Origin: Pseudomonas sp. B21-023
GTDB taxonomy: Bacteria; Pseudomonadota; Gammaproteobacteria; Pseudomonadales; Pseudomonadaceae
Direction: 5' to 3'
NCBI RefSeq assembly: GCF_024749165.1
Contig: NZ_CP087190.1
Coordinates: 5,739,501-5,803,500, forward strand
Length of the DNA: 64,000 nucleotides
Below are positions 35,267 to 43,485 of this stretch, piece by piece. A program made the translations under genes and the position numbers. The notes under the pieces are model-generated. The model had not been told where the DNA came from. It ran no database searches and was given only the letters and a program-made list of their open reading frames with translations. Each line of letters begins with the position of its first letter. The first letter of the stretch is position 1.

Positions 35267-35644
35267 TCAACCCTTTTTCTTCTTCGGTTTCAGGTACTTC
35301 ATCAAGCCCTGGAACCAAATCACCAGCGCCGGATTGCCCTTGATCTGGATGTTTTTCTCCTGAATCCCCTGCATGAACGCCAGCTGCTTGTTACCGGCCT
35401 GCAGCGTGGCGAAACCGAAGGCGGCATCCTTGAAGGCAATGGCGAACGCCGGCTGCGGGTGCAGGCCGCCCTTGCTGCTGATGCGCAGGTCCTTGACGAT
35501 GAAGTGCCGGGCAACCTTGCCGTCGAGCGTCTGCATCTGGAAGACCAGGTCCTTGTCCTGCAGCTGCTGCTGGAACGCCGGGTTGTTGCGGCTGGCCTTG
35601 GCCATCAGCAAGCCCATGGCCCAGAGAAGAAAACGAAACTTCAT
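35267..35644 (-). CDS. SCP2-like sterol carrier/lipid-binding domain protein
   Basis: A 125-residue protein. A hydrophobic N-terminal stretch (KFRFLLWAMGLLMAK) precedes about 100 residues whose pattern (FQMQTLDGKVARHFIVKDLRISSKGG ... FGFATLQAGNKQLAFMQGIQEKNIQIKGNPALVIWFQGLM) resembles the SCP2 lipid-binding fold; the tail is lysine-rich. I recognise it as a conserved Pseudomonas protein that is sometimes mislabelled a helicase. The start MKFRFLL has GAGG seven bases upstream. Function unproven. Confidence 0.65.
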   Translation of the reverse strand: MKFRFLLWAMGLLMAKASRNNPAFQQQLQDKDLVFQMQTLDGKVARHFIVKDLRISSKGGLHPQPAFAIAFKDAAFGFATLQAGNKQLAFMQGIQEKNIQIKGNPALVIWFQGLMKYLKPKKKKG

Positions 35645-35740
35645 CAACGCGCCTCGAGTGAAAAATGACTGAGTCGCGCAGTTTATCCGTTTATCGCCCT
35701 GTTTATGCAAGTTCGCCGCATTTGCTTACCAGAAACACAA

Positions 35741-35760
35741 CGGGCGCCTTAAGGCGCCCG
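35741..35760 (-). terminator. Terminator of hupA
   Basis: Perfect 20-base palindrome CGGGCGCCTT/AAGGCGCCCG, 18 bases after the hupA stop. On the minus strand it is followed by TTGTGTTT. Confidence 0.7.
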
Positions 35761-35777
35761 TCTCGATGGCTTGTCGA

Positions 35778-36074
35778 TCACTTTTTCTTGGCAGGCTTGG
35801 CCGGTGCGTTGACGCTGTCACGCAGGCCCTTGCCAGGCTTGAAGGCGACAGTGTTGCTGGCCTTGATCTTGACCGGCTCGCCCGTCTGCGGATTCTTGCC
35901 GGTGCGGGCACCGCGGTGGCGTTTTTCGAAGGTGCCGAAGCCGACCAGGGTGACGGTGTCCTTGTCGAGTGCGCCGGTGATGCTGTCGAGAATCGCGTTG
36001 AGGACCTGGTTGGCCTTTTCCTTGGTCAGATCGGCCTTTTCGGCGATGACGGCGGCGAGTTCTGGTTTACGCAT
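35778..36074 (-). CDS. hupA: HU family DNA-binding protein HupA
   Basis: A 98-residue nucleoid protein. The HU/IHF signature VGFGTFEKRHRGARTGKNP (about residues 44-62) supplies the DNA-clasping beta arms. Length exceeds E. coli HU by a short lysine- and alanine-rich tail (NAPAKPAKKK), a feature of this Pseudomonas HU paralogue. It compacts DNA and assists replication and repair. A terminator follows; the upstream 188 bp carry no other gene. Confidence 0.93.
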   Translation of the reverse strand: MRKPELAAVIAEKADLTKEKANQVLNAILDSITGALDKDTVTLVGFGTFEKRHRGARTGKNPQTGEPVKIKASNTVAFKPGKGLRDSVNAPAKPAKKK

Positions 36075-36262
36075 AGTGAAGCCTCTTTGACGGGATTTCT
36101 TGTTGTTATGCCGTGCTGCCGAAGGGAGCAGCGTTCAAGGCACCGCAGGCTCTAGGCTGCGGCAGACGCCAGTGAGGATGGCACGCCGACCGGGGCCGCG
36201 CCAGTATCTGGGCGGCCATTGTCGCGGCAAGAACAGGATAATTCCGACAGAACGCCCGCTAT

Positions 36263-37411
36263 TTACGCCATCAAGGGTGGCAACTGGCGATTCAACGCCA
36301 GTTTCTCCATGACTGCGCCGCCAGTCAGGGCGTAGCCCAGCAGCTGGCCATCGGCGCCATGGCAGAGCACTTTCAGGTCGCCACCACTACCTTCCACCAC
36401 CCAGGTGCCCTCGTGGCCTGCCGGCACGGGGGACACCACCAGCGGACAGGCCGGGGTCTTCACGGTGACCGGCATTGGCCCATAGGCCACCGCGGTCGGG
36501 TTGCCGGCCAGGGTCTGGGCCAAGGCACGGGCACAGGTCATCAATGGCATGACGTACAGCAGGTTGATGCCATCGACCTCGGCGCAGTCGCCCAGGGCGA
36601 AGATGTTGGCGTGAGAAGTGCGCAGCTGGCGATCCACCACCACCCCGCGGTTGACCTGCAGGCCCGCTGCGGCCGCCAGGTCGGTGCGCGGCCGCAGGCC
36701 GATCGCAGACACCACCAGGTCGCACGGGATGACGCTGCCGTCGGACAGGTGCGCCTCCAGTGCCGCCCCGGAGCGTTGCAGGCGGGTCAGCACCGGGCCG
36801 AGATGGAAACGCACCCCCAACCCTTCCAGGCCTGCCTGCACCGCGGCGGCCGCCGCAGGGTGCAGCAAGGTCGGCATTACCTGTTCGCACGGCGCCACGA
36901 TCTCGCACTGCAGGCCACCCAAGGTGAGGTCGTTGGCGAATTCGCAGCCGATCAGGCCGGCGCCGAGGATCAGCACCCGTTGCTTGCCTGCGGCAGCGGC
37001 ACGAAAACGTGCGTAGTCCTCAAGGTCGTTGATAGGGAAGACCAGCTCGCCCGCATCGCCTTCCACAGGCACCTGCACAGTCTGCGCGCCCCAGGCCAGT
37101 ACCAAGTCGCGGTACGCCACCGCTTCTTCGCCGATCCACAGGCGCTTGTGGCCGGGGTCGATGCCGCTGATGCGGGTGTGGGTGCGGATCTCGGCCTTGA
37201 GCTGCTCGGCCATGGCGCCCGGTTCGGCCATGCACAGGCCGTCGGCGTCCTTCTGCTTGGCAAAGCCGGTGGACAGCATCGGCTTGGAGTAGGAGCGACC
37301 GTCGTCAGCGGTGATCAGCAGCAGCGGCGTGTCGCCGTCCAGCTTGCGAAACTCTCGCGCCAGGTTATAACCGGCAAGACCGGTACCAATGATCACCACG
37401 GGGGACGTCAT
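36263..37411 (-). CDS. rubB: Rubredoxin-NAD+ reductase
   Basis: A 382-residue FAD enzyme of the pyridine nucleotide-disulfide oxidoreductase class. The N-terminal FAD motif is VVIIGTGLAGYNLA; the NAD motif VLILGAGLIGCEFAN is near residue 145; and FALGDCAEVDG is the third FAD contact. It passes electrons from NADH to rubredoxin, here encoded 33 bp upstream on the same strand. The redox acceptor in Pseudomonas outside alkane oxidisers is not settled; oxidative-stress roles have been proposed. Confidence 0.95.
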   Translation of the reverse strand: MTSPVVIIGTGLAGYNLAREFRKLDGDTPLLLITADDGRSYSKPMLSTGFAKQKDADGLCMAEPGAMAEQLKAEIRTHTRISGIDPGHKRLWIGEEAVAYRDLVLAWGAQTVQVPVEGDAGELVFPINDLEDYARFRAAAAGKQRVLILGAGLIGCEFANDLTLGGLQCEIVAPCEQVMPTLLHPAAAAAVQAGLEGLGVRFHLGPVLTRLQRSGAALEAHLSDGSVIPCDLVVSAIGLRPRTDLAAAAGLQVNRGVVVDRQLRTSHANIFALGDCAEVDGINLLYVMPLMTCARALAQTLAGNPTAVAYGPMPVTVKTPACPLVVSPVPAGHEGTWVVEGSGGDLKVLCHGADGQLLGYALTGGAVMEKLALNRQLPPLMA

Positions 37412-37444
37412 GTCGTGCGTTCCTTGTTCAAACCAGGGTTGCGA

Positions 37445-37612
37445 TCAGCCAATGGCGATCATTTCGAAGTCACTCTTGCCTACGCCACAATCAGGGCACA
37501 GCCAGTCTTCCGGCACGTCTTCCCAGCGAGTGCCGGGGGCGATGCCGTCGTCCGGCCAGCCGTCCGCTTCGTCATAGATCAGGCCACAGACAATACATTG
37601 CCACTTTTTCAT
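37445..37612 (-). CDS. rubA: Rubredoxin
   Basis: A 55-residue iron protein. Both CxxCG knuckles are intact (CIVCGLIYDEADGWPDDG and LCPDCGVGKSDFE), binding one Fe by four cysteines. The start MKKWQCIVCG is the family start. It is co-transcribed with its reductase gene, separated by 33 bp. Confidence 0.97.
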   Translation of the reverse strand: MKKWQCIVCGLIYDEADGWPDDGIAPGTRWEDVPEDWLCPDCGVGKSDFEMIAIG

Positions 37613-37805
37613 CGGGTGCTGTTCCTCGGTCAGGCTCATTGGTGCGTTGCAGTTGGTGGCCTGGTCGCGGGGCACGCCCGCGCCTGCAAGTGACCACCGT
37701 GCAATCTCTGGTCGGCTTTTGTACTGGGCCTGCTGGCAGTATGCAAGCCAGGACGGCAATCATGCTAAGCTCGCCGCCTCTCTGGCCTGTATCAAGCATA
37801 CCGAC

Positions 37806-38363
37806 GTGCCGTACGAAACCCCGCAAGCAGCCGCTGTCGCGTGGCTGGCGTATCCGCAACTGGCGCCCCTGCCCGATCAGCCGACCCTGAACTGGCTGTT
37901 CGATGAAGGCTCCCTGACCCGTCGCCTGACCGGTCTGTCCCATGACCACTTCAGCGTCACTCCTTTGTTCGAGGGCTGGCAGCCACTGCGTGACGATGAA
38001 TGCGCCGCGTTGGGCCTGCGGCCTGGCGCGCAGGGCTGGGTGCGCGAGGTCTACCTGCGCGGCCATGACCATCCCTGGGTGTTCGCTCGCAGCGTGGCCA
38101 GCCGCACGGCGCTGGAACGCGGCGGGCTCGACCTGGAGACCCTGGGCAGCCGCTCGCTGGGCGAGCTGCTGTTCTGTGACCAGGCGTTCGTCCGCCACCC
38201 TATCGAAGTATGTAGTTATCCACAGGGCTGGCTGCCCGCCGAGGTCGCCAGCGCCGGGCTGTGGGGACGGCGCTCGCGCTTCGAACGCGACGGCCTCGAC
38301 CTGCTGGTGGCCGAGGTGTTCCTGCCCGCCCTGTGGCACGCGGCCAAGGAGGAAAAACGCTGA
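37806..38363 (+). CDS. ubiC: Chorismate pyruvate-lyase
   Basis: A 185-residue enzyme that makes 4-hydroxybenzoate from chorismate, the first step of ubiquinone synthesis. Recognisable segments are LFDEGSLTRRLTGLSHDHFSV, REVYLRGHDHPWVFARSV and GRRSRFERDGLDLLVAEVFLPALW. No ATG gives the family length; I use GTG at 37806 (VPYETPQAAA), which does. Longer in-frame starts back to 37647 are not supported by a ribosome site. It overlaps ubiA by one base (TGATG). Confidence 0.9.
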   Translation: MPYETPQAAAVAWLAYPQLAPLPDQPTLNWLFDEGSLTRRLTGLSHDHFSVTPLFEGWQPLRDDECAALGLRPGAQGWVREVYLRGHDHPWVFARSVASRTALERGGLDLETLGSRSLGELLFCDQAFVRHPIEVCSYPQGWLPAEVASAGLWGRRSRFERDGLDLLVAEVFLPALWHAAKEEKR

Positions 38364-39253
38364 TGTACCTGCAACTGCTCAAGTCGCTCAACCACCTTCA
38401 CCCGCGCGCCTGGGACTTTGTCCAGCTCAGCCGCATGGACCGCCCCATCGGCATCTATCTGCTGCTGTGGCCGACGCTGTCGGCGGTGTGGATCGCCGGC
38501 AACGGCTCGCCGACCCTGGCCAACGTGCTGATTTTCGGCCTCGGCGTGGTGCTGATGCGTGCCGCCGGCTGCTGCATCAACGACTTCGCCGACCGCAAGG
38601 TGGACGGCCACGTCAAACGCACCGCCGACCGGCCACTGGCCAGCGGCCGGGTAAAGCCCCGCGAAGCACTCATGCTGTGCGCTTTGCTGGTGGGGGTGAG
38701 CTTCCTGCTGGTGCTGTGCACCAACGCAACAACAGTATGGCTGTCGTTCGGCGCGGTGGCCCTGGCCTTCTGCTACCCGTTCATGAAGCGCTACACCTAC
38801 TACCCGCAGGTGGTGCTGGGCGCGGCGTATTCCTGGGGAATCCCGATGGCTTTCACCGCCGCGGGTGGCGAACTGCCGGCCAGCGCCTGGCTGCTGTACA
38901 TCGCCAACCTGCTGTGGACGGTGGGGTATGACACCTACTACGCCATGGTCGACCGTGACGACGACCTGAAGATCGGCGTGAAATCCACCGCCATCCTGTT
39001 CGGCGAGGCAGACCGGGTGATCATCCTGAGCCTGCAGTTGCTGTCGCTGGGCTGCCTGCTCCTGGCGGGCAACCGCTTCGAACTGGGCGGCTGGTTCCAC
39101 CTGGGGCTGCTGGCGGCGGCGGTATGCTTCGCCTGGGAATTCTGGTCGACGCGCAAGCTGGACCGCGAGTCGTGCTTCAAGGCGTTCCTGCACAACCACT
39201 GGGCGGGGTTGTTGATCTTCATGGGTGTGGTGCTGGACTACGCGCTGCGCTGA
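38363..39253 (+). CDS. ubiA: 4-hydroxybenzoate octaprenyltransferase
   Basis: A 296-residue membrane prenyltransferase with seven to nine helices. Both aspartate-rich motifs are visible: NDFADRKVDGHVKRTADRPLASG (about residues 71-93) and DTYYAMVDRDDDLKIGVKSTAILFG (about 190-214). It attaches the polyprenyl tail to 4-hydroxybenzoate. Its start overlaps the ubiC stop, with GGAGG before it. Conserved ubiC-ubiA-phoB-phoR order. Confidence 0.97.
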   Translation: MYLQLLKSLNHLHPRAWDFVQLSRMDRPIGIYLLLWPTLSAVWIAGNGSPTLANVLIFGLGVVLMRAAGCCINDFADRKVDGHVKRTADRPLASGRVKPREALMLCALLVGVSFLLVLCTNATTVWLSFGAVALAFCYPFMKRYTYYPQVVLGAAYSWGIPMAFTAAGGELPASAWLLYIANLLWTVGYDTYYAMVDRDDDLKIGVKSTAILFGEADRVIILSLQLLSLGCLLLAGNRFELGGWFHLGLLAAAVCFAWEFWSTRKLDRESCFKAFLHNHWAGLLIFMGVVLDYALR

Positions 39254-39270
39254 AATTGTGCAAGCCAATG

Positions 39271-39297
39271 GTGGGAGCGGCCGAGCGGCGCTCCCAC
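39271..39297. repeat. REP-like hairpin
   Basis: GTGGGAGC ... GCTCCCAC, eight pairs, between the convergent ubiA and the secreted repeat gene. Confidence 0.55.
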
Positions 39298-39307
39298 GCC
39301 TGGTGCA

Positions 39308-39691
39308 TCAAGGCTTGGCGACGTGCCAGACATCCTTCATGCCATCGCCGGTGGTCTCGCCGGCCTTCTTGTCCTTGACGAAGGTGTATAGCGGCTTGCC
39401 GTCATAGGCCCACTGCATCGAGCCATCCTCACGGGTGACGTGGGTCCACTTGTCCTTCGGCGCCTCGTCGTCCTTCTTGACCATCAGCGGCGGCCAGTTC
39501 TTGGCGCACTCGCCATTGCACATGGACTTGCCACCAGCGTCCTTGTCAAAGGTGTACAGCGTCATGCCATCGTGGTCGACCCACATGCCATCCTTCTCCA
39601 TGGCGTGATGAGCCGACGCCACCCCCGGCACTGCCAGCGCAGCGCAAAGGGCCATCCAGCTCAGCGTATGTCGTGTCATTGGAATCACCAT
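39308..39691 (-). CDS. Secreted Yx(F/W)xxD-repeat protein (COG4315)
   Basis: A 127-residue exported protein. The signal peptide ends near VASAHHA (about residue 29). It has the family motifs LYTFDKDAGGKS, MCNGECAKNWPPL with two cysteines, and a second LYTFVKDKKAG near the C terminus. The family (DUF COG4315) is widespread and uncharacterised. It faces away from phoB; the intervening 160 bp contain the phoB promoter. Confidence 0.85.
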   Translation of the reverse strand: MVIPMTRHTLSWMALCAALAVPGVASAHHAMEKDGMWVDHDGMTLYTFDKDAGGKSMCNGECAKNWPPLMVKKDDEAPKDKWTHVTREDGSMQWAYDGKPLYTFVKDKKAGETTGDGMKDVWHVAKP

Positions 39692-39781
39692 TGTTCAGGG
39701 GTGGATTGAATGTTCGCGGCCGCCCTCGCGGCCCCTTGTAGCCTAGTCCAGTCACGCAATGTCGCCAGAACCGCCCACGCC

Positions 39782-39815
39782 CTGTCACACAGCTGCAATA
39801 ATTCCGTTATCTAAT
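39782..39815 (+). promoter_or_regulatory. Pho box and -10 of phoB
   Basis: CTGTCAC-ACAG-CTGCAAT (39782-39799) fits the tandem CTGTCAT-N4-CTGTCAT Pho box at 11 of 14 positions. TATCTAAT follows (39808-39815) as the likely -10, at the short spacing seen when PhoB replaces the -35. PhoB autoactivation is known in Pseudomonas. Confidence 0.7.
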
Positions 39816-39853
39816 GCGGGCCAAGACATCGTTCCTGGGAGAGGTAATTGAGC

Positions 39854-40543
39854 ATGGTTGGCAGAAACATTCTGATCGTCGACGACGAAGCGCCTATCCG
39901 CGAGATGATCGCCGTTGCATTGGAAATGGCCGGCTATGACTGCCTCGAGGCCGAGAACTCGCAACAGGCCCACGCCATCATCGTCGACCGCAAGCCGGAC
40001 CTGATCCTGCTCGACTGGATGCTGCCGGGCACATCCGGCATCGAGCTGGCCCGCCGCCTCAAGCGCGACGAGCTGACCGGCGACATCCCGATCATCATGC
40101 TCACCGCCAAGGGTGAAGAGGACAACAAGATCCAGGGCCTGGAAGTCGGCGCCGACGACTACATCACCAAGCCGTTCTCGCCCCGTGAACTGGTGGCGCG
40201 CCTGAAGGCCGTGCTGCGCCGCACCGGCCCAAGCGACAGCGAAGCGCCGATCGAAGTCGGCGGCCTGCTGCTCGACCCGATCAGCCACCGCGTGACCATC
40301 GATGGCAAACCGGCCGAGATGGGCCCCACCGAGTACCGCCTGCTGCAGTTCTTCATGACTCACCAGGAGCGCGCCTACACCCGCGGCCAGTTGCTCGACC
40401 AGGTCTGGGGCGGCAACGTCTATGTCGAGGAGCGCACCGTCGACGTGCATATCCGCCGCCTGCGCAAGGCACTGGGTGAAGCCTACGAAAATCTGGTACA
40501 AACCGTCCGCGGCACTGGCTATCGCTTCTCGACCAAAAGCTGA
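39854..40543 (+). CDS. phoB: Phosphate regulon response regulator PhoB
   Basis: A 229-residue OmpR-type regulator. The receiver domain shows Asp10/Asp11, phosphoacceptor Asp54 (ILLDWMLPG) and Lys104 (ITKPFS). The C-terminal winged helix starts near residue 130 and includes YTRGQLLDQVWGGNVYVEERTVDVHIRRLRKAL. It binds Pho boxes under phosphate starvation. I start at MVGRNILIV; a TTG two codons earlier is too close to the ribosome site. PhoR follows. Confidence 0.97.
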   Translation: MVGRNILIVDDEAPIREMIAVALEMAGYDCLEAENSQQAHAIIVDRKPDLILLDWMLPGTSGIELARRLKRDELTGDIPIIMLTAKGEEDNKIQGLEVGADDYITKPFSPRELVARLKAVLRRTGPSDSEAPIEVGGLLLDPISHRVTIDGKPAEMGPTEYRLLQFFMTHQERAYTRGQLLDQVWGGNVYVEERTVDVHIRRLRKALGEAYENLVQTVRGTGYRFSTKS

Positions 40544-40579
40544 TCGAAGCCCAAGCGCCCGCTGTACAAGGACTGTCAA

Positions 40580-41887
40580 TTGAACCAGAACTGGCACGCG
40601 ACCCTGATTCGCCACATGCTCCTGCTGATCACCGTCTGCCTGATCGGCGGGCTGGTCAGCGGTTACTATGGCTGGAGCCTGGCCATCGGCCTGGCCTTCT
40701 ACCTGGGCTGGACACTGAAGCAGTTGCTGCGCTTGCACGACTGGTTGCGCAATCATCAACCCGATGAAGCGCCACCCGATGGCTACGGCCTGTGGGGCGA
40801 AGTGTTCGACAGCATCTATCACCTGCAGCGCCGCGACCAGCGCGTGCGTGGCCGCCTGCAGGCAGTGATCGACCGGGTCCAGGAGTCCACCGCTGCCCTT
40901 CGCGATGCGGTGATCATGCTCGACAGCGACGGCAACCTTGAGTGGTGGAACCGCGCCGCCGAGACCCTCCTGGGCTTCAAGACCCCGCAGGACGGCGGCC
41001 AGCCGGTGACCAACCTGGTGCGCCACCCGCGCTTCAAGGAGTACTTCGAGTCGGAGAACTACGCCGAGCCGCTGGAGATCCCTTCGCCGATCAACGACCG
41101 CCTGCGCGTGCAACTGCACCTCACCCGCTACGGCAACAACGAGCACCTGATGCTGGTGCGCGACGTGACCCGCATCCACCAGTTGGAACAGATGCGCAAG
41201 GACTTCGTGGCTAACGTTTCCCACGAGCTGCGCACGCCATTGACAGTGATCACCGGCTACCTCGAGACGCTGCTGGACAACGTCGAGGACGTGAACCCGC
41301 GCTGGAGCCGGGCCTTGCAGCAGATGAGCGCGCAAGGCTCACGCATGCAGACGCTGCTCAACGACCTGTTGCTGTTGGCCAAGCTCGAAGCTACCGACTA
41401 TCCCTCGGACAACCAGCCGGTGCTGGTCGACACCCTGCTCACCGCCATCAAGAACGACGCCCAGGCCCTGTCCGGCCCGCGCAACCAGCGAATCAGCCTG
41501 GAGGCAGCGCCTGGCATACGGCTCAAGGGCAGCGAGTCGGAGCTGCGCAGTGCGTTCTCCAACCTGGTGTTCAACGCGGTCAAGTACACCCAGGACGAAG
41601 GCAATATCCGCATCCGCTGGTGGGCCGACGAACAGGGCGCGCACCTCAGCGTGCAGGACTCGGGGGTCGGTATCGAGGCCAAGCACCTGCCACGCCTGAC
41701 CGAACGCTTCTACCGCGTCGATTCCAGCCGAGCCTCCAACACCGGCGGCACCGGGCTGGGCCTGGCGATCGTCAAGCATGTGCTGATGCGCCATCGCGGG
41801 CGCCTGGAAATCAGCAGCGTGCCGGGCCATGGAAGCACCTTCACCTGTCATTTTGCGCCAGCACAATTGGTCGTGAACAAGGGCTGA
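40580..41887 (+). CDS. phoR: Phosphate sensor histidine kinase PhoR
   Basis: A 435-residue kinase beginning with TTG. Two membrane segments lie near residues 13-47, with no real periplasmic domain between, as usual for PhoR. A PAS domain spans about 95-195, the HisKA box is VANVSHELRTPLT (His215), and the ATPase motifs are NLVFNAVKYT, DSGVGIE and GGTGLGLAIVKH. It phosphorylates PhoB, and PstSCAB-PhoU restrains it when phosphate is ample. Gap of 36 bp to phoB. Confidence 0.96.
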   Translation: MNQNWHATLIRHMLLLITVCLIGGLVSGYYGWSLAIGLAFYLGWTLKQLLRLHDWLRNHQPDEAPPDGYGLWGEVFDSIYHLQRRDQRVRGRLQAVIDRVQESTAALRDAVIMLDSDGNLEWWNRAAETLLGFKTPQDGGQPVTNLVRHPRFKEYFESENYAEPLEIPSPINDRLRVQLHLTRYGNNEHLMLVRDVTRIHQLEQMRKDFVANVSHELRTPLTVITGYLETLLDNVEDVNPRWSRALQQMSAQGSRMQTLLNDLLLLAKLEATDYPSDNQPVLVDTLLTAIKNDAQALSGPRNQRISLEAAPGIRLKGSESELRSAFSNLVFNAVKYTQDEGNIRIRWWADEQGAHLSVQDSGVGIEAKHLPRLTERFYRVDSSRASNTGGTGLGLAIVKHVLMRHRGRLEISSVPGHGSTFTCHFAPAQLVVNKG

Positions 41888-41893
41888 GATCCG

Positions 41894-41991
41894 AGGGCCG
41901 CTTCGCGCCCCATCGCCGGCAAGCCGGCTCCCACAGGAAAGATGCGGCCCTCGTGCGAACCGGCTTGCCGGCGATGGGGCGCGAAGCGGCC
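41894..41991. repeat. Large inverted REP pair, 33-bp perfect arms
   Basis: GGGCCGCTTCGCGCCCCATC... (41894-41926) and its exact complement (41959-41991), with a REP core CGCCGGCAAGCCGG in each arm. It is located downstream of phoR. Confidence 0.9.
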
Positions 41992-42030
41992 CTTTGCTTT
42001 TGCAGCCTCAGCCGCTACATTGGATCCCCT

Positions 42031-42057
42031 GTGCCAGCAAACGCTGGCACTTTTTTT
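42031..42057 (+). terminator. Rho-independent terminator
   Basis: GTGCCAGC-AAAC-GCTGGCAC then seven T. It ends phoR transcripts upstream of the CNNM gene, and may also shape that gene's leader (38 bp to its ATG). Confidence 0.9.
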
Positions 42058-42094
42058 CTTACATTTCAGCAGACGGACCCCGTAAAACCCCATC

Positions 42095-43435
42095 ATGGAC
42101 CCTTCCCCTGGTATCAGCCTCACCTCGTTGTTCGCCGATTTCGGCATGATTCTCTTTGCCTTGTTCCTGGTGCTGCTCAACGGCTTCTTCGTGGCTGCCG
42201 AGTTCGCCATGGTCAAGCTGCGCTCCACCCGCGTCGAATCCATCGCCGAGCTGCATGGCTGGCGTGGCAGCATCCTGCGCAAGGTGCACAACCAGCTCGA
42301 CGCCTATCTCTCGGCCTGCCAGCTGGGCATCACCCTCGCCTCCCTGGGCCTGGGCTGGGTCGGCGAGCCGGCGTTCGCCCACCTGCTCGAGCCGCTGCTG
42401 GCTTATGTCGGCGTGGACAGCCCGGAGCTGATCAAGGCGATCTCGTTCTTCGTCGCCTTCTTCGTGATCTCCTACCTGCACATCGTGGTCGGCGAGCTGG
42501 CCCCCAAGTCGTGGGCGATCCGCAAGCCCGAGCTGCTGTCGCTGTGGACCGCCGTGCCGCTGTACCTGTTCTACTGGGCGATGTACCCGGCGATCTACCT
42601 GCTCAACGCCAGCGCCAACACCATCCTGCGCATCGCCGGCCAAGGCGAGCCCGGGCCGCACCACGAGCACCACTACAGCCGCGAGGAGCTCAAGCTGATC
42701 CTGCACTCCAGCCGTGGCCATGACCCAAGCGACCAAGGCATGCGCGTACTAGCCTCGGCCGTGGAGATGGGCGAGCTGGAGGTGGTCGACTGGGCCAACT
42801 CGCGCGAGGACATGGTCAGCATCGATGCCCATGCGCCGCTGAAGGAAATCCTCGCCCTGCTGCGCCGTCACAAGTTCAGTCGCTACCCGGTATATGACGC
42901 CGAGCGCGAGGAATTCACCGGCCTGCTGCACATCAAGGACCTGCTGCTGGAGCTGGCAGAGCTCGACCACTTGCCGCAAACCATCGACCTTGCAGACCTC
43001 GCCCGCCCGCTGGAACGGGTATCCCGGCACATGCCGCTGTCCCAGCTGCTGGAGCAGTTCCGCAAGGGTGGCGCGCACTTCGTGCTGGTCGAGGAAGCCG
43101 ACGGCAAAGTGATCGGCTACCTGACCATGGAAGACGTGCTGGAAGTGCTGGTGGGCGATATCCAGGACGAACACCGCAAGACCGAGCGCGGCATCCTCGC
43201 TTACCAGCCGGGCAAGTTGCTGGTGCGCGGTGATACGCCGCTGTTCAAGGTGGAGCGCTTGCTGGGTATCGACCTGGACCACATCGAGGCGGAAACCCTC
43301 GCCGGGCTGATCTACGAGACGCTTAAGCGCGTCCCTGAGGAAGAGGAAGTGCTGGAAGTCGAAGGCCTGCGCATCATCATCAAGAAGATGAAAGGGCCTA
43401 AGATCGTGCTGGCCAAGGTGCTCAAGCTCGATTGA
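42095..43435 (+). CDS. CNNM/CorC-type transporter (hemolysin family)
   Basis: A 446-residue membrane protein. The N-terminal DUF21/CNNM domain (about residues 10-200) has three or four helices and the motif LNGFFVAAEFAMVKLRSTR. A paired CBS domain follows (VDWANSREDMVSIDAHAPL ... EFTGLLHIKDLL ... GKVIGYLTMEDVLEVLVGDI), and a C-terminal CorC_HlyC domain ends the protein. Relatives export or sense Mg2+/Co2+. It was formerly called hemolysin; no toxin activity should be inferred. Confidence 0.9.
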   Translation: MDPSPGISLTSLFADFGMILFALFLVLLNGFFVAAEFAMVKLRSTRVESIAELHGWRGSILRKVHNQLDAYLSACQLGITLASLGLGWVGEPAFAHLLEPLLAYVGVDSPELIKAISFFVAFFVISYLHIVVGELAPKSWAIRKPELLSLWTAVPLYLFYWAMYPAIYLLNASANTILRIAGQGEPGPHHEHHYSREELKLILHSSRGHDPSDQGMRVLASAVEMGELEVVDWANSREDMVSIDAHAPLKEILALLRRHKFSRYPVYDAEREEFTGLLHIKDLLLELAELDHLPQTIDLADLARPLERVSRHMPLSQLLEQFRKGGAHFVLVEEADGKVIGYLTMEDVLEVLVGDIQDEHRKTERGILAYQPGKLLVRGDTPLFKVERLLGIDLDHIEAETLAGLIYETLKRVPEEEEVLEVEGLRIIIKKMKGPKIVLAKVLKLD

Positions 43436-43454
43436 CCTGAGAGCCCGCGCCTAC

Positions 43455-43483
43455 ATTTGTGGGAGCGGGCTTGCCTCGCGATG
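43455..43483. repeat. Single REP unit
   Basis: TTTGTGGGAGCGGGCTTGCCTCGCGATGC, one arm of the CGCGGGGCAAGCCCGCTCCCAC family, between convergent genes. Confidence 0.6.
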
Positions 43484-43485
43484 CG

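Noticed and set aside
42095..43435. Hemolysin toxin
   Set aside because: The DUF21-CBS-CorC architecture is that of a divalent-cation transporter family; the old name has no toxin basis.
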